The notes: generated by a model not told the origin, from the letters alone. 36,453 nucleotides of DNA from Helicobacter salomonis (GCF_017979425.1 NZ_JAERIS010000014.1:1-36453); one strand, 5' to 3'. Positions 25,777 through 35,100 are shown, numbered from the stretch's first letter. Translations and numbers: made by a program.

Positions 25777-26461
25777 ACGTGCTGTTCAGGGGCTTTTTTT
25801 GGGTACCCTTGTTTTGAATACATGTTGGGGAGGGGTGTCTGTACACCAACAGCGTGATATTTCTTCTGAGCGAGAGTTTCAAATTTACATGCTCAGAGGG
25901 CAACTTTATGAAGCAGAGCAGGCAAAACTTGTCCAAGAAGTGGCCAAGCGCAAGAGTGGGCCATTCGTGGGTGTCCTACTAACGCAAACTCTCATTCGAA
26001 TCAATGGAATTAGGAGTGCAGGCTTGCCCCTCTTGTATGGCCTAAAAATAGGTTACCAAAGGTATGTCAAGAGCGATATAGGTGGATTGCGCGTTTATGG
26101 GGAATACATGGGGGGAGTCAATAAAAGCGTGCTTAAGCCAGAACAATCCAGCGCTTACCAGATAGCAAGCTTCAATGTAGATTTAGTGATGGATAAATCC
26201 ATTGATACTCGTAAAAAGTATGCTATCGGAGTCTTTGGAGGGCTTGGCGTAGGGTGGAGTGGTTACAAAGATTACCCTAGTGCCGTGCACAATCCCAATG
26301 GCTTTGGCTTAGTTATTAACTTGGGCATTTCCATGACCTTAAACATCAGGCATCGCATCGAGCTTGCTTTAAAAGTTCCCCCATTGAAAGTCAGCCATGC
26401 CTTCGCCTATAGCTTTGCTAGCGATAATCTTTACTATATCAGCTATAATTTTTTGCTCTAG
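25766..26461 (+). CDS. Helicobacter outer-membrane beta-barrel protein, second of three
   Basis: The 231-residue product has a signal peptide (MFFRRAVQGLFLGTLVLNTCWGG). Its barrel plan parallels the preceding gene: a KSGPFVGVLL strand, then LPLLYGLKIGYQRY, RVYGEYMGGV, a GVFGGLGVGW strand and the C-terminal YYISYNFLL. It matches HP1056 by position (recalled). The ATG lies 11 bases inside the previous gene, so they are coupled. Shared segments (KxGxxxG strand, GYQ, VYxxYxG, LVMDKS or LMIDPT, GxGLGV) suggest that the two arose by duplication. Confidence 0.78.
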   Translation: MFFRRAVQGLFLGTLVLNTCWGGVSVHQQRDISSEREFQIYMLRGQLYEAEQAKLVQEVAKRKSGPFVGVLLTQTLIRINGIRSAGLPLLYGLKIGYQRYVKSDIGGLRVYGEYMGGVNKSVLKPEQSSAYQIASFNVDLVMDKSIDTRKKYAIGVFGGLGVGWSGYKDYPSAVHNPNGFGLVINLGISMTLNIRHRIELALKVPPLKVSHAFAYSFASDNLYYISYNFLL

Positions 26462-26470
26462 GGAATGGCA

Positions 26471-27826
26471 ATGAAAGTTCTGTTTGCAACAAGCTTACTT
26501 CTAACAAGTGCAGTAGCGATGCCTCCACCCATTTTGAAAGATACCAACTCAGATGTAATTTTTGAAGATGCTCCTGAATCTAAATCAAATGTGCCCAATC
26601 CCCAACCCCAAGTACAACCCAATCCTCAATCTAGCCCCCAGCCTAACCCTCAACCCAAAGCACGGCCTATTTTAAAAGACACCAACTCAGATGTAATTTT
26701 TGAAGATGCCTCTGAACCTGAGTCGGATTTGCCCAATCCCCAACCCCAAGTACAACCCCAAGTACAAAAACAGCCCCCTGCAACGCCACATCCACAAAAT
26801 ACACCTGTTTGTGCACCCAGTCCGTCTATGGCTCCTAGTCTGGTCCCACTACCTCCGCTCCCTTTTATTCCTACCAATCCAGCGCTTCCCCCCTATCCTT
26901 ATGGAGTGCCTATCAATCCAGAACCCAACGTTGGCATGCCAGAGAACCCCCATCGCTTTGATTCAGACCCCGTGATTAAAGATTTAGAAGATAAGATTCG
27001 TGCGCTCGGTGTGGTCCCAGAAACCCAACATTACTACTCTAAAAAATACATTGAAAAGCACTACAAACATAAGAGTTGGCGTTTTAAGGCAGAAAAATTT
27101 GAGAGTTATAGCATTGCCAAAGAAAAAAGCGGGTTTTTTCTAGGGGGTGGGTTTGGCGTGGGGGGATTAGAGGAGTCCTATAGTGGTGACCAGGTGTTGA
27201 GCACAGATCTTGGAATCAAGGTTCCCAACGATGTCTTTAGTGCTCCTGTTAGTCTAAAAAGCACTTTTGGCATGCTAAATCTTGAATTGGGTTACCAACA
27301 ATTTTTTAATCTGTACTTTGGTACGCGTATTTATGGGGATCTACTTGTCATACCGGGGCTTGCTACAATTGGAACCTTGAATGGCAATAGCACTAACAAA
27401 GGGTTTGGGAAGTTGTTTTATGCACTGGGCTCCTTAGATATGGACGCGCTCATTGACATTCCCCTAGATAAGCAAAAACAGCACTTTATTGGCGCATATG
27501 CTGGTTTTGGAGTAGGGTTAATGCTCTTGCGTGATTTTAAAAACGCAGCGTTCAATCAGGTTGTCGCCAATGCCTATAAAAGTCCCAATATCTTTTGGAA
27601 AATGCTCGCACAGGCAGATTACACGATCAATCTTGGGCTCGCCTTCACTTATAAACGGCATGTGCGTTTTGAATTGGGCACTAAGATTCCACTGACTTAC
27701 CTGCGTTTTGGAACAGAATCTCCAGCGGTCTATACTAATTCCCAGTCTAGCAAGACCTTGCTCAGTGGCGATATTGGTTTCAAGCGCACGACTTTCATGG
27801 TGTTCAATGTGCTCTATGTTTTTTGA
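26471..27826 (+). CDS. Proline-rich Helicobacter outer-membrane protein, third of three, with internal 31-residue repeat
   Basis: The 451-residue protein has a signal peptide (MKVLFATSLLLTSAVA) and a long disordered Pro/Gln/Asn-rich region (about residues 17-165). A barrel of the same family follows, including KSGFFLGGGFGVGG and ELGYQQFFNLYFGTRIYG, and ending VFNVLYVF. The disordered part contains a duplicated 31-residue unit beginning PILKDTNSDVIFEDA, listed separately. It matches HP1055 by position (recalled). I prefer the ATG at 26471, six bases after TAGGGA, over the ATG at 26465. The Pro-rich segment could span periplasm or peptidoglycan, by analogy with other proline-rich envelope proteins (inference). 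Confidence 0.8.
   Translation: MKVLFATSLLLTSAVAMPPPILKDTNSDVIFEDAPESKSNVPNPQPQVQPNPQSSPQPNPQPKARPILKDTNSDVIFEDASEPESDLPNPQPQVQPQVQKQPPATPHPQNTPVCAPSPSMAPSLVPLPPLPFIPTNPALPPYPYGVPINPEPNVGMPENPHRFDSDPVIKDLEDKIRALGVVPETQHYYSKKYIEKHYKHKSWRFKAEKFESYSIAKEKSGFFLGGGFGVGGLEESYSGDQVLSTDLGIKVPNDVFSAPVSLKSTFGMLNLELGYQQFFNLYFGTRIYGDLLVIPGLATIGTLNGNSTNKGFGKLFYALGSLDMDALIDIPLDKQKQHFIGAYAGFGVGLMLLRDFKNAAFNQVVANAYKSPNIFWKMLAQADYTINLGLAFTYKRHVRFELGTKIPLTYLRFGTESPAVYTNSQSSKTLLSGDIGFKRTTFMVFNVLYVF
26528..26758 (+). repeat. 93-bp direct repeat within the proline-rich outer-membrane gene
   Basis: Bases 26528-26620 and 26666-26758 are two in-frame copies of a 93-bp unit separated by 45 bp, a 138-bp (46-codon) period. 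Both encode PILKDTNSDVIFEDA at the start and PNPQPQVQP at the end, with differences mainly in the middle (for example PESKSNV against SEPESDL). The copies are similar but not identical, so the duplication is not brand new. Recombination between them would delete 46 codons without shifting the frame. Confidence 0.9.
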
Positions 27827-27839
27827 TTAAGGCAAAATT

Positions 27840-29201
27840 GTGTGGCGTTTGATTGTATTAATAGCATTAGTAGGATGTGGATATTTGAGCTATAACTACT
27901 GGGTTAGTAAGGATAATCAGGGGCAGATTAGTTTGGTTATGAAGGTTGTCAAAGAGGGGAGTAAAAAGGCACCAGCGCAGAATCTGCGTGTTGAGAATCC
28001 GACACACTGGAATCTCAAACACCACATACGCGTTATTTTGGAATCCCCGGCTAAAATCCGCTCTTATCATATTAAGGTTTCTACGAGCGATCATTTAGTG
28101 GTTTATGACAAAAATCAGATTGTGCTGGACGAACCCAGTCGCTTGGTTTTTGAGTTACCTAAACCTAGCATTCAACTCAATGATCAAACGATACTCCACT
28201 ATGAGATCAGTCTATGCGATTGGAGTAATGGTAATTTCTTCAGTGGCAACATAACTACCAAAAGCTTTGATCTAGTCTTGGACACAACTCCGCCCACTAT
28301 CCGCACTCTCGCGCAGTCATCCAGTATTACTTATGGGGGGAGCGCGCTTGTAGTCTTTAAAGTGGAAGAGGATTCCCTAGACAAAGTATGGATCAATAAC
28401 GGCTCCATGGACCTTAAGGTCTTTCCCTTCATGCAAGACAAATACTATGCAGCTATTTTGCCATGGTCGTTGCAACAACGCGCTTTTAATAGCAAAATCA
28501 TCGCCAGAGATAAATCTCTCAACACTACAGTCGTGCCTTTAAGTTTTATCCAAAATACTAGAGTACCCAGGATGGAGAGCAAAATTGACTTGAGTAAACA
28601 GTATGCGAGTAAGGCAGACGCACTGCAGGGTCTAAAAACATACCCGTATCTTGAGCGCACTAATATGCACGCCAATCTCCAAGAGATTATCCAGCAAGAT
28701 TTAAGCAATGTGTTCACTTATAGCGCTCTCAAATTCCAACCTTTCAGTCCTTTGAATACCAGTAAACCTAGAATTTTGAGCCCTTTTGGTGCCAAGCAAT
28801 CTTTTCTGTTCAAAGGGGATTTGCTGGGTGAATCTCTACATTCAGGCACAGATTTCTTTGGCAAGCATTCCAAAGTCATTGCGAGTAATGAAGGGCGTGT
28901 GGTCCTGGCAGAGGAGATGCAAAGTTATGGCAAAGGCGTTCTAGTCTCCTATGGTCTAGGCTTACACGCGCTCTATGGGAGTCTCTCATCTGTAGCAGTG
29001 AGAAAAGCAGATTTAGTTAGCGCGGACAGTGTTTTGGGCGTGAGTGGTAAAAACTCTACGAGCAAGTTTGATCATGTACACTTTGAAGTTTTAGTGCAAG
29101 GTGTATCAGTGCGTCCACGAGAATGGATGGACGCGGGGTTTATCCAGCGCTTTAATGATGTGTTGCGTCAAGCACAGCGGCGTATCCAAGAACAAAGGTA
29201 A
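27840..29201 (+). CDS. M23 family metallopeptidase, membrane-anchored
   Basis: The 453-residue protein has one N-terminal hydrophobic helix (about residues 2-20), beta-rich middle domains and a C-terminal LytM/M23 domain. The zinc ligands and catalytic residues are visible: HSGTD (HxxxD, near residue 338) and DHVHFEV (HxH, near 416). Such enzymes cut peptidoglycan cross-links in the periplasm and help shape or divide the cell; an inactive regulator is unlikely because the motifs are whole. The start is GTG at 27840; a TTG two bases earlier is out of frame. It is 13 bases after the outer-membrane gene and 5 bases before minC, as in H. pylori HP1054-HP1053 (recalled). Confidence 0.85.
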   Translation: MWRLIVLIALVGCGYLSYNYWVSKDNQGQISLVMKVVKEGSKKAPAQNLRVENPTHWNLKHHIRVILESPAKIRSYHIKVSTSDHLVVYDKNQIVLDEPSRLVFELPKPSIQLNDQTILHYEISLCDWSNGNFFSGNITTKSFDLVLDTTPPTIRTLAQSSSITYGGSALVVFKVEEDSLDKVWINNGSMDLKVFPFMQDKYYAAILPWSLQQRAFNSKIIARDKSLNTTVVPLSFIQNTRVPRMESKIDLSKQYASKADALQGLKTYPYLERTNMHANLQEIIQQDLSNVFTYSALKFQPFSPLNTSKPRILSPFGAKQSFLFKGDLLGESLHSGTDFFGKHSKVIASNEGRVVLAEEMQSYGKGVLVSYGLGLHALYGSLSSVAVRKADLVSADSVLGVSGKNSTSKFDHVHFEVLVQGVSVRPREWMDAGFIQRFNDVLRQAQRRIQEQR

Positions 29202-29206
29202 GCTGA

Positions 29207-29800
29207 GTGTTGCAAACTAGGCAGAAACAGGTGCGTTGCTTTGAATTGAGCAAAGCGCACAAGGATCAGTATCTCAATTTCATTCACAAAAATGCTCCTC
29301 TCCTGCAGGATTACCTACTCTTATTCAAAGCTCCTCCTGAAATAGAAGTGTTAGAAACCTTAGAACACTATGGACTTGCCTACAGCATTAGCACGAAAGA
29401 GCTCAAAGGTAAAAATAGCGATCAAATCGTGATTTACGAAGCCACTCAAGCCTTAAGCGTTGTAGAGCCTAAAGCTCCGTTAACTGAACGGGTGCAGATT
29501 TTCGAACGGCATATCCGTAGTGGTGAAGAAATTGACAGCACTGCTAGTCTAATTTTTTTAGGCAATATTAACCATGGGGCCAAGATTGTTTCAGAGCAGA
29601 ATATTAGTATTTACGGGCGTTGTGAAGGGATCATCATTTGCATGGGGGCGTGTATGGTGCTTAAAAATGTGTATTCTTCTCATATCACATTTCAAGGGCA
29701 AATCTTGAGCGATACCTTGATTGAGCGTATTAATGAGAATGAGAAGTTAAAATTGATAACAAAAAATGACGATATAATTCAGATAAAGGATATTGTATGA
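29207..29800 (+). CDS. minC: Septum site-determining protein MinC
   Basis: MinC inhibits FtsZ assembly away from mid-cell and works with MinD. The 197-residue protein has an N-terminal domain (about 1-90) and the C-terminal beta-helix domain with [20 protein letters not shown], followed by RCEGIII. This matches the family pattern GDVNxGAxVxAxGxIxVYGxxRG. The start is GTG at 29207 or TTG at 29210; neither has a strong Shine-Dalgarno. It overlaps lpxC by 4 bases (ATGA). MinD and MinE are not in the window, which agrees with H. pylori where they lie elsewhere. Confidence 0.9.
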   Translation: MLQTRQKQVRCFELSKAHKDQYLNFIHKNAPLLQDYLLLFKAPPEIEVLETLEHYGLAYSISTKELKGKNSDQIVIYEATQALSVVEPKAPLTERVQIFERHIRSGEEIDSTASLIFLGNINHGAKIVSEQNISIYGRCEGIIICMGACMVLKNVYSSHITFQGQILSDTLIERINENEKLKLITKNDDIIQIKDIV

Positions 29801-30705
29801 ATGAGAGAACTATCGCAAGAAGCGTCGAGGTGGTTGGGATTGGCTTGCATAAGGGTGTGCCCGTTAGAATGGTTTTAGAGCCTTTAGAGGCAGGGCGGGG
29901 TATTGTTTTTGCTCGTTCGGATTTGCAAGCTCAGATGCCCTTATCGCACGAGAGTGTGGTGGACACGACCATGGCAACTACTCTAGCTGCCCCAGATAAT
30001 CCTAAGGCGCGTATCTCTACCGTAGAGCATCTGCTCTCGGCCGTGAGTGCTTATGGGATTGATAATCTTAAGATTTCTGTCGATAACGAAGAAATTCCCA
30101 TTATGGACGGCTCTGCGATTGCTCATTGTATGCTTTTGGATGAAGCAGGGATTGTAGAGCTGGACACCCCCAAATCTTTCATGCGTATCACTCAGGAGGT
30201 GGAAGTTAGAGATGGTCCTAAATTTGCTAAGATCAGCCCGAGCTCTTCTCTCTCTTTTGATTTTGGCATTAATTTTGCCCATCCTATGATTAGAGAGCAG
30301 CGTTATTATTTTGAGTTTTCAAGACAGCAGTATAAAGAGCAGATCGCTAGGGCGCGCACCTTTGGTTTTTTGCAGGAGGTGAATTATTTGCGTTCCATCG
30401 GGCTTGCTAAGGGTGGAAATTTAAATAATTGCATTGTACTCGATGAGCACAGCATTGTAAACAAAGAAGGCTTGCGCTACGAAGAAGAGTTTGCGCGCCA
30501 TAAGATTTTAGACGCGATGGGAGACTTAGCCTTCTTGGGTAAGGGGGTTATTGGTGCATATTGCTCTTACATGGGAAGTCACAAACTCAATGCTATGCTT
30601 GTAAATAAGGTTTTAGAGGCACAGGCCTATGAAGTGGTGCATCTATCTCCCTCTCCTCAAAGGCAAAGTGTCGCGTCTGGAGAAATGGCGGTGGCTTACA
30701 ACTAA
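29797..30705 (+). CDS. lpxC: UDP-3-O-acyl-N-acetylglucosamine deacetylase
   Basis: LpxC is the zinc-dependent committed step of lipid A synthesis, immediately before LpxD (gene at 6168). The 302-residue protein carries the zinc-ligand motif [10 protein letters not shown] near residue 72, IPIMDGSA near 100, and [14 protein letters not shown] near 233, which supplies the other ligands and the catalytic His. Length is standard. Its start overlaps minC. The tsaB-like gene follows after 8 bases. Confidence 0.97.
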   Translation: MNERTIARSVEVVGIGLHKGVPVRMVLEPLEAGRGIVFARSDLQAQMPLSHESVVDTTMATTLAAPDNPKARISTVEHLLSAVSAYGIDNLKISVDNEEIPIMDGSAIAHCMLLDEAGIVELDTPKSFMRITQEVEVRDGPKFAKISPSSSLSFDFGINFAHPMIREQRYYFEFSRQQYKEQIARARTFGFLQEVNYLRSIGLAKGGNLNNCIVLDEHSIVNKEGLRYEEEFARHKILDAMGDLAFLGKGVIGAYCSYMGSHKLNAMLVNKVLEAQAYEVVHLSPSPQRQSVASGEMAVAYN

Positions 30706-30713
30706 TTTGGGGT

Positions 30714-31187
30714 TTGTTGGTGCGGTGTGTGCTTGTGGTGCTGGCTCTGCAGCGCCCTGTGCAAATGGGTGTTTATGTCGAAAACGAGTTGGTCTACTCC
30801 GTGTATTCCACACAGGGCACAAGCGTTGCGCTTGCGAGTTTATTTGCACAAGTTTCTAGGTGGCTGGCGTGCGCGGGGTGTGCGTTGCGCGCGATTTACT
30901 ACGCCACCGGTCCAGGAAGTTTTACAGCCATGAAGTTGACTCATGTTTTTGTGCACACGCTCGCGATCACAAAGGGTCTTAGACTCTATGGAGCTCTTGG
31001 ATTCGTGTTTAATGCCTATCGTCCCATCAAGGCGTTTGGTAAGAGCTATTATCTTTATCATCGGGGTCAGATTGTTCTTAGGCCCTTAGAAAATCCAGAA
31101 GTGCGCGCCATGCGTTTACCTGTTCTGCTCGATCCTAGCCTATTTAGTGCAGAGTCCAAACCTTTGTATCTTTTGTCCCCTGTTTAG
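30714..31187 (+). CDS. tsaB: Short TsaB-like protein (tRNA threonylcarbamoyladenosine pathway)
   Basis: The 157-residue product contains ATGPGSFTAMKL (about residues 64-75), the counterpart of the GPGSFTGLR motif of TsaB/YeaZ, and a preceding QG-S-LASLF helix as in that family. TsaB usually has about 220 residues, so the C-terminal half is reduced. It would pair with TsaD and TsaE to make t6A37 in ANN-decoding tRNAs. The start is unsure: TTG at 30714, TTG at 30717 or GTG at 30720. It sits between lpxC and thrB, the place of HP1051 in H. pylori (recalled). Confidence 0.65.
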   Translation: MLVRCVLVVLALQRPVQMGVYVENELVYSVYSTQGTSVALASLFAQVSRWLACAGCALRAIYYATGPGSFTAMKLTHVFVHTLAITKGLRLYGALGFVFNAYRPIKAFGKSYYLYHRGQIVLRPLENPEVRAMRLPVLLDPSLFSAESKPLYLLSPV

Positions 31188-31208
31188 GTAAAAAACACAA
31201 TATTAAGC

Positions 31209-31214
31209 TATAAT
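31209..31214 (+). promoter_or_regulatory. -10 box before thrB and the infB operon
   Basis: TATAAT in the context AAGCTATAATGTAGC, 26 bases upstream of the thrB TTG start, in the 52-base gap after tsaB. It may drive thrB-ylxR-infB-rbfA-rimP in addition to read-through from lpxC. AGGAAG at 31230-31235 is the ribosome binding site. Confidence 0.65.
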
Positions 31215-31239
31215 GTAGCATCAAAACTTAGGAAGTGAT

Positions 31240-32148
31240 TTGGTTGTTAGTGTGCCTGCTACAAGCGCGAACTTGGGACCGGGGTTTGATTGTTTGGGGC
31301 TTAGTTTGAATCTCAGAAATCGCTTCAGTGTAGTGCCCTCTGTTTTTACGAGCATTAAAATTCAAGGTGAGGGTGAGGGCTTTTCTAAATTTTTGGTCGA
31401 TAATATCTTTGTCAATTTGTTTAAGAATGCGCTCCAAAAACGCGGCGTCCAACAAAATTTTGAGTTTTTGTTTCACAATGCTATTCCTATTTCTCGCGGA
31501 TTGGGCAGTAGCTCTGCGATTATAGTGGGGGCTCTAAGTGCCATTCATCATTATTTAAATGGTCATATCAACAAAGAAGAAGTGCTACACGCCAGCTTGT
31601 TTTATGAATCCCATCCAGACAACATCACTCCAGCAGTCTTTGGGGGATTTAATATTGCTACGACAGAGAGGCTCCCTGGCGAGGATTTTCAGAGGAGCAA
31701 GAAGAAAGTATACCATTTACGCACTTCTATTCCCAGCTATCTCAAGGCAGTGATCGTGATTCCTCCTCATACAATTTCTACAAAACTCTCGCGTCAAGCT
31801 TTACCTAAACGCTGCAGTTATGCTGACGCCACCTACAACCTCGCGCATGCGAGTTTGATGTGCATGGCATTTGCACAGGAAAAATGGGAGGTGCTAAAGG
31901 TGGCTTCTAGGGATCGCTTGCATCAGGATAAGCGTATGAAACTCTACCCCGTACTGTATGGCGTGCAGAGGATGGCACTGGAATGTGGTGCGTTGATGAG
32001 TACGCTCTCAGGAAGTGGTTCGTCGTTTTTTAATATGTGCTATGCTGAAGATGCGAGAGCATTGCAAGCTAGGTTGCAGGGCAAGTATTCTAATTTTAGG
32101 GTTTTGTCTTTAGACTTTGATAATCAAGGAGTGCAGATTGAAAGCTAG
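31240..32148 (+). CDS. thrB: Homoserine kinase
   Basis: ThrB phosphorylates homoserine for threonine synthesis. The 302-residue GHMP-kinase has PATSANLGPGFDCLGL at residues 6-21, the ATP-binding ISRGLGSSSAIIVGAL near 86 and the late SGSGSSFFN. TTG at 31240 is the start: it gives the N-terminus MVVSVPATSANLGPG seen in relatives and follows AGGAAG. It overlaps the ylxR start by 11 bases. In H. pylori the same neighbour order occurs (HP1050-HP1049, recalled). Confidence 0.95.
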   Translation: MVVSVPATSANLGPGFDCLGLSLNLRNRFSVVPSVFTSIKIQGEGEGFSKFLVDNIFVNLFKNALQKRGVQQNFEFLFHNAIPISRGLGSSSAIIVGALSAIHHYLNGHINKEEVLHASLFYESHPDNITPAVFGGFNIATTERLPGEDFQRSKKKVYHLRTSIPSYLKAVIVIPPHTISTKLSRQALPKRCSYADATYNLAHASLMCMAFAQEKWEVLKVASRDRLHQDKRMKLYPVLYGVQRMALECGALMSTLSGSGSSFFNMCYAEDARALQARLQGKYSNFRVLSLDFDNQGVQIES

Positions 32149-32398
32149 CGTCTTTTATTCTAAAAACGCGGTGCGCACTTGCGTATGCTGCAGGGCGCGT
32201 TTGAAGCAGGTAGAGTTGTTGCGCTTTAGCGTGAGAGAGGGTAGAATTATTGTATTTCAAGGAAGTGGGCGTAGTTTTTATTTGTGTGGCGCATGTTTGC
32301 ATGTTAAGCATGTTGATAAGCAGGTCTTAAAGGTTAAACATACCCCCAAAAATAAACACTACATCCAGGCATGGTTAGAGGAGGTGCGCGCGTCATGA
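32138..32398 (+). CDS. ylxR: YlxR family RNA-binding protein
   Basis: This 86-residue basic protein has the YlxR (DUF448) signature RTCVCCRAR near residue 13, followed by LLRFSVREG, GRSFYLC and a second Cys pair CGAC-type segment. Proteins of this family bind RNA and typically sit in the nusA-infB operon; a precise role is unsettled. I use the TTG at 32138, which has AAGGAG seven bases upstream; the TTG at 32117 lies within thrB and has no site. The stop overlaps the infB ATG by 4 bases. Confidence 0.85.
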   Translation: MKASVFYSKNAVRTCVCCRARLKQVELLRFSVREGRIIVFQGSGRSFYLCGACLHVKHVDKQVLKVKHTPKNKHYIQAWLEEVRAS

Positions 32399-35100
32399 GT
32401 GGCATTGCATTGAAGGATTTTGTTTTGGAATTGGGTCGGACAGATGTGAAAATGGTAATCGAGGAGGCTAAGGAGATTGGTTTAAATCTTAAAACCACTT
32501 CTAGTTTGGATGAGGAAACGGCTGCTAAGCTCTACGATTTTATCACGAATAAGGTGAATGCTCGTATGCCTAAGAGCACCTCGAAAGTTCCCCCCACCAG
32601 CAAGGCAAAAGCGCAGACAGACCCACAACCAGAAATGGCTCCCCCCACTCCTCAAGAGGAGTCTGTGGTATCTCCTGTTCCAAAAACTCCGCGGCGTGCG
32701 CCTAGAAAACGCAGTATTGAAATTGTCAGCACAGGACAGAGCGCGCCCAAACCTCCCACTCCACAACCGCCCAAACCCGCCCCCACCACGCCCTTAGAAG
32801 TAGTGATCAAAGTCGATCCCCCTGCTCCTAAGAGCACTCCAGAAAAAGAAGAGGCTACCCCTCCCCCAGCACCTACCCTCATTATTGCAGAAAGTGTATC
32901 CGCAGAGCCTCCTGCTCCATCTAAAGAACCCAATGCTCTCTCCAAAAGAACACGCGGAATCCGCATTGTCAAACGCACCGATCAGGAAGAAGCAGCTTTA
33001 GCTAGAGCGGCCTTAGCCTCTATGATGAGCCAAAAAGAGCCCAGTGAGAAAAAAGCTAAGAAATCTTCTAAGACCAAAAATGTGGCCAAGCCCAGTCCTA
33101 AGAGTCGCGCTCAAAGGTTGGATTTCTCTCAAAATCGAGACTTCCACGATCTTTATGAGGATGAGCAAGATGAGATTGTTCTCTTTGACTTCCATGCCCA
33201 AGATTTGGAGTCAAAGGAAGAAGCTCCCCCCCGGGCAATTGCTGATAAAGTGAAAATTCAGCGTAAAACCCCATGGGTGAATGAGGGAGGAATTCGCCGT
33301 TCCAGCCGCAAAAAACGCGTTTATCGCAGCGATAATGCCCAGAAAAGCGTGCAGAGCACTATTAGCATTTCTGAAGAGGTGCGGGTATATGAGTTTGCTC
33401 AAAGTGCCAATCTCAATCTTGCCGATGTGATCAAAACCCTCTTCAATTTGGGCATGATGGTTACCAAAAACGACTTCTTGGATCGCGATGCCATCGAAAT
33501 TTTGGCCGAAGAGTTTAAATTAGAAGTGCAGATTGAGAGTGCACAGGTCTTCATCGAAGAAGAGAGCGCACAAGCCCTAGATGATCTGGCCGAACGCCCC
33601 CCTGTGGTAACCATCATGGGGCATGTCGATCACGGGAAAACCTCCTTACTAGATAAAATCCGTAACCAGCGCGTGGCTGTGAGTGAAGCGGGGGGTATCA
33701 CTCAGCACATCGGGGCTTATATGGTGCAAAAAAACGACAAATGGATCTCCTTTATCGACACCCCCGGACATGAGGCGTTTAAGGAAATGCGCGAACGCGG
33801 GGCGAAGGTTACTGACATCGCGATCATCGTAATCGCTGCAGATGATGGAGTCAAACCCCAGACAGTCGAAGCGTTCAAGCAGGCTAAAGACGCAGGCGTG
33901 CAAATTATCGTGGCGATGAATAAAATCGATAAAGAAAATGCTAATGTGGACAAACTCAAAGCCGAGTGTGCAGAATTAGGTTTCAACCCGCGCGATTGGG
34001 GCGGGGAGTTTGAATTTATCCCTATCTCGGCTAAAACCGGACAGGGCATTGACACCCTTTTAGAAACGATTTTAATTCAAGCTGAGATCATGGAATTGCA
34101 GGCCTCAGCCAGCGCACAAGCAAGGGCGATAGTCTTAGAGGGCAGTGTGGAAAAGGGACGGGGCGCGGTAGCTACTCTTATCGTGCAGCAGGGCACGCTT
34201 AGAGTGGGTGATGCGGTGGTGGCCGATATTGCCTTTGGCAAGATCAGGACTATGACAGACGATCAGGGCAGAGCGGTTAAAGAACTCAAGCCCTCACAGG
34301 TGGCTCTCATCACGGGTTTAAGCGAAGTGCCTATGGCGGGCTCTACTTTGATTGCTGTAGAAAGTGAAAACACCGCGCGCTCTTTAGCGCATAAAAAAGC
34401 GACCTACTTGCGCCAAAAAGCTTTAAGCAAGAGCACAAAGGTGCATATTGATGAGCTCACATCTATGGTGGCGACTAAAGAACTCACCCAGATTCCTATT
34501 GTACTCAAGGCGGACACACAGGGAAGTTTAGAGGCAATCAAACACAGCCTCTTGGCTCTCAATAATGAGGAGGTGGGTATCCATATCCTGAATGCAGGTG
34601 TGGGAGGTATCAGCGAGAACGATTTAAGCTTAGTAGGTAATAATCCTCACGCCCTCGTGTTGGGCTTTAATATCCGTCCGACGGGCAATGTGCGCGCGCG
34701 GGCTAAGGAATTACGCGTAGATATTAAAACCTATAGCGTGATTTACGCGCTTTTGGACGATATGAAAGCCCTTGTAGGGGGCTTGATGAGCCCAGTGGTG
34801 CAGGAGGAAGACACCGGGCAAGCCCAAGTGCGCGAAACCTTTGTGATCCCCAAAGTGGGCACAATCGCTGGGTGCATGGTAGTCGATGGGGTGATCAACA
34901 AGGGAATCAAGGTGCGCTTGATTCGTGAGGGCGTAGTGGTGCATGTGGGCAAAATCATCTCTCTCAAACGCTTTAAAGACGATGCTCAAGAGGTGTCTAA
35001 GGGCTATGAATGCGGAATCATGCTAGAGCGTTATAATGATGTGCGCGTGGGTGATGTCTTTGAAAGCTTTAGAGAAATCCAAAAGGCGAGGGTACTCTAA
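32395..35100 (+). CDS. infB: Translation initiation factor IF-2
   Basis: IF-2 brings fMet-tRNA to the 30S subunit and promotes subunit joining. The 901-residue protein has a small N-terminal IF2N-like domain (1-50). A long Pro/Lys/Glu-rich disordered region comes next (about 60-320), then a second IF2N domain and the GTPase domain: GHVDHGKTS near 408, DTPGHEAF near 455 and NKID near 509. Domains II, III and C-terminal tRNA-binding domain IV follow. I use the ATG at 32395, with GAGGAGG upstream, rather than 32371 inside ylxR. Its stop overlaps the rbfA start by 1 base. Confidence 0.97.
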   Translation: MSGIALKDFVLELGRTDVKMVIEEAKEIGLNLKTTSSLDEETAAKLYDFITNKVNARMPKSTSKVPPTSKAKAQTDPQPEMAPPTPQEESVVSPVPKTPRRAPRKRSIEIVSTGQSAPKPPTPQPPKPAPTTPLEVVIKVDPPAPKSTPEKEEATPPPAPTLIIAESVSAEPPAPSKEPNALSKRTRGIRIVKRTDQEEAALARAALASMMSQKEPSEKKAKKSSKTKNVAKPSPKSRAQRLDFSQNRDFHDLYEDEQDEIVLFDFHAQDLESKEEAPPRAIADKVKIQRKTPWVNEGGIRRSSRKKRVYRSDNAQKSVQSTISISEEVRVYEFAQSANLNLADVIKTLFNLGMMVTKNDFLDRDAIEILAEEFKLEVQIESAQVFIEEESAQALDDLAERPPVVTIMGHVDHGKTSLLDKIRNQRVAVSEAGGITQHIGAYMVQKNDKWISFIDTPGHEAFKEMRERGAKVTDIAIIVIAADDGVKPQTVEAFKQAKDAGVQIIVAMNKIDKENANVDKLKAECAELGFNPRDWGGEFEFIPISAKTGQGIDTLLETILIQAEIMELQASASAQARAIVLEGSVEKGRGAVATLIVQQGTLRVGDAVVADIAFGKIRTMTDDQGRAVKELKPSQVALITGLSEVPMAGSTLIAVESENTARSLAHKKATYLRQKALSKSTKVHIDELTSMVATKELTQIPIVLKADTQGSLEAIKHSLLALNNEEVGIHILNAGVGGISENDLSLVGNNPHALVLGFNIRPTGNVRARAKELRVDIKTYSVIYALLDDMKALVGGLMSPVVQEEDTGQAQVRETFVIPKVGTIAGCMVVDGVINKGIKVRLIREGVVVHVGKIISLKRFKDDAQEVSKGYECGIMLERYNDVRVGDVFESFREIQKARVL

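Noticed and set aside
29983-30282. Minus-strand frame of about 99 codons within lpxC
   Set aside because: lpxC carries all zinc and catalytic motifs over the same bases; the opposite frame is a codon-bias shadow.
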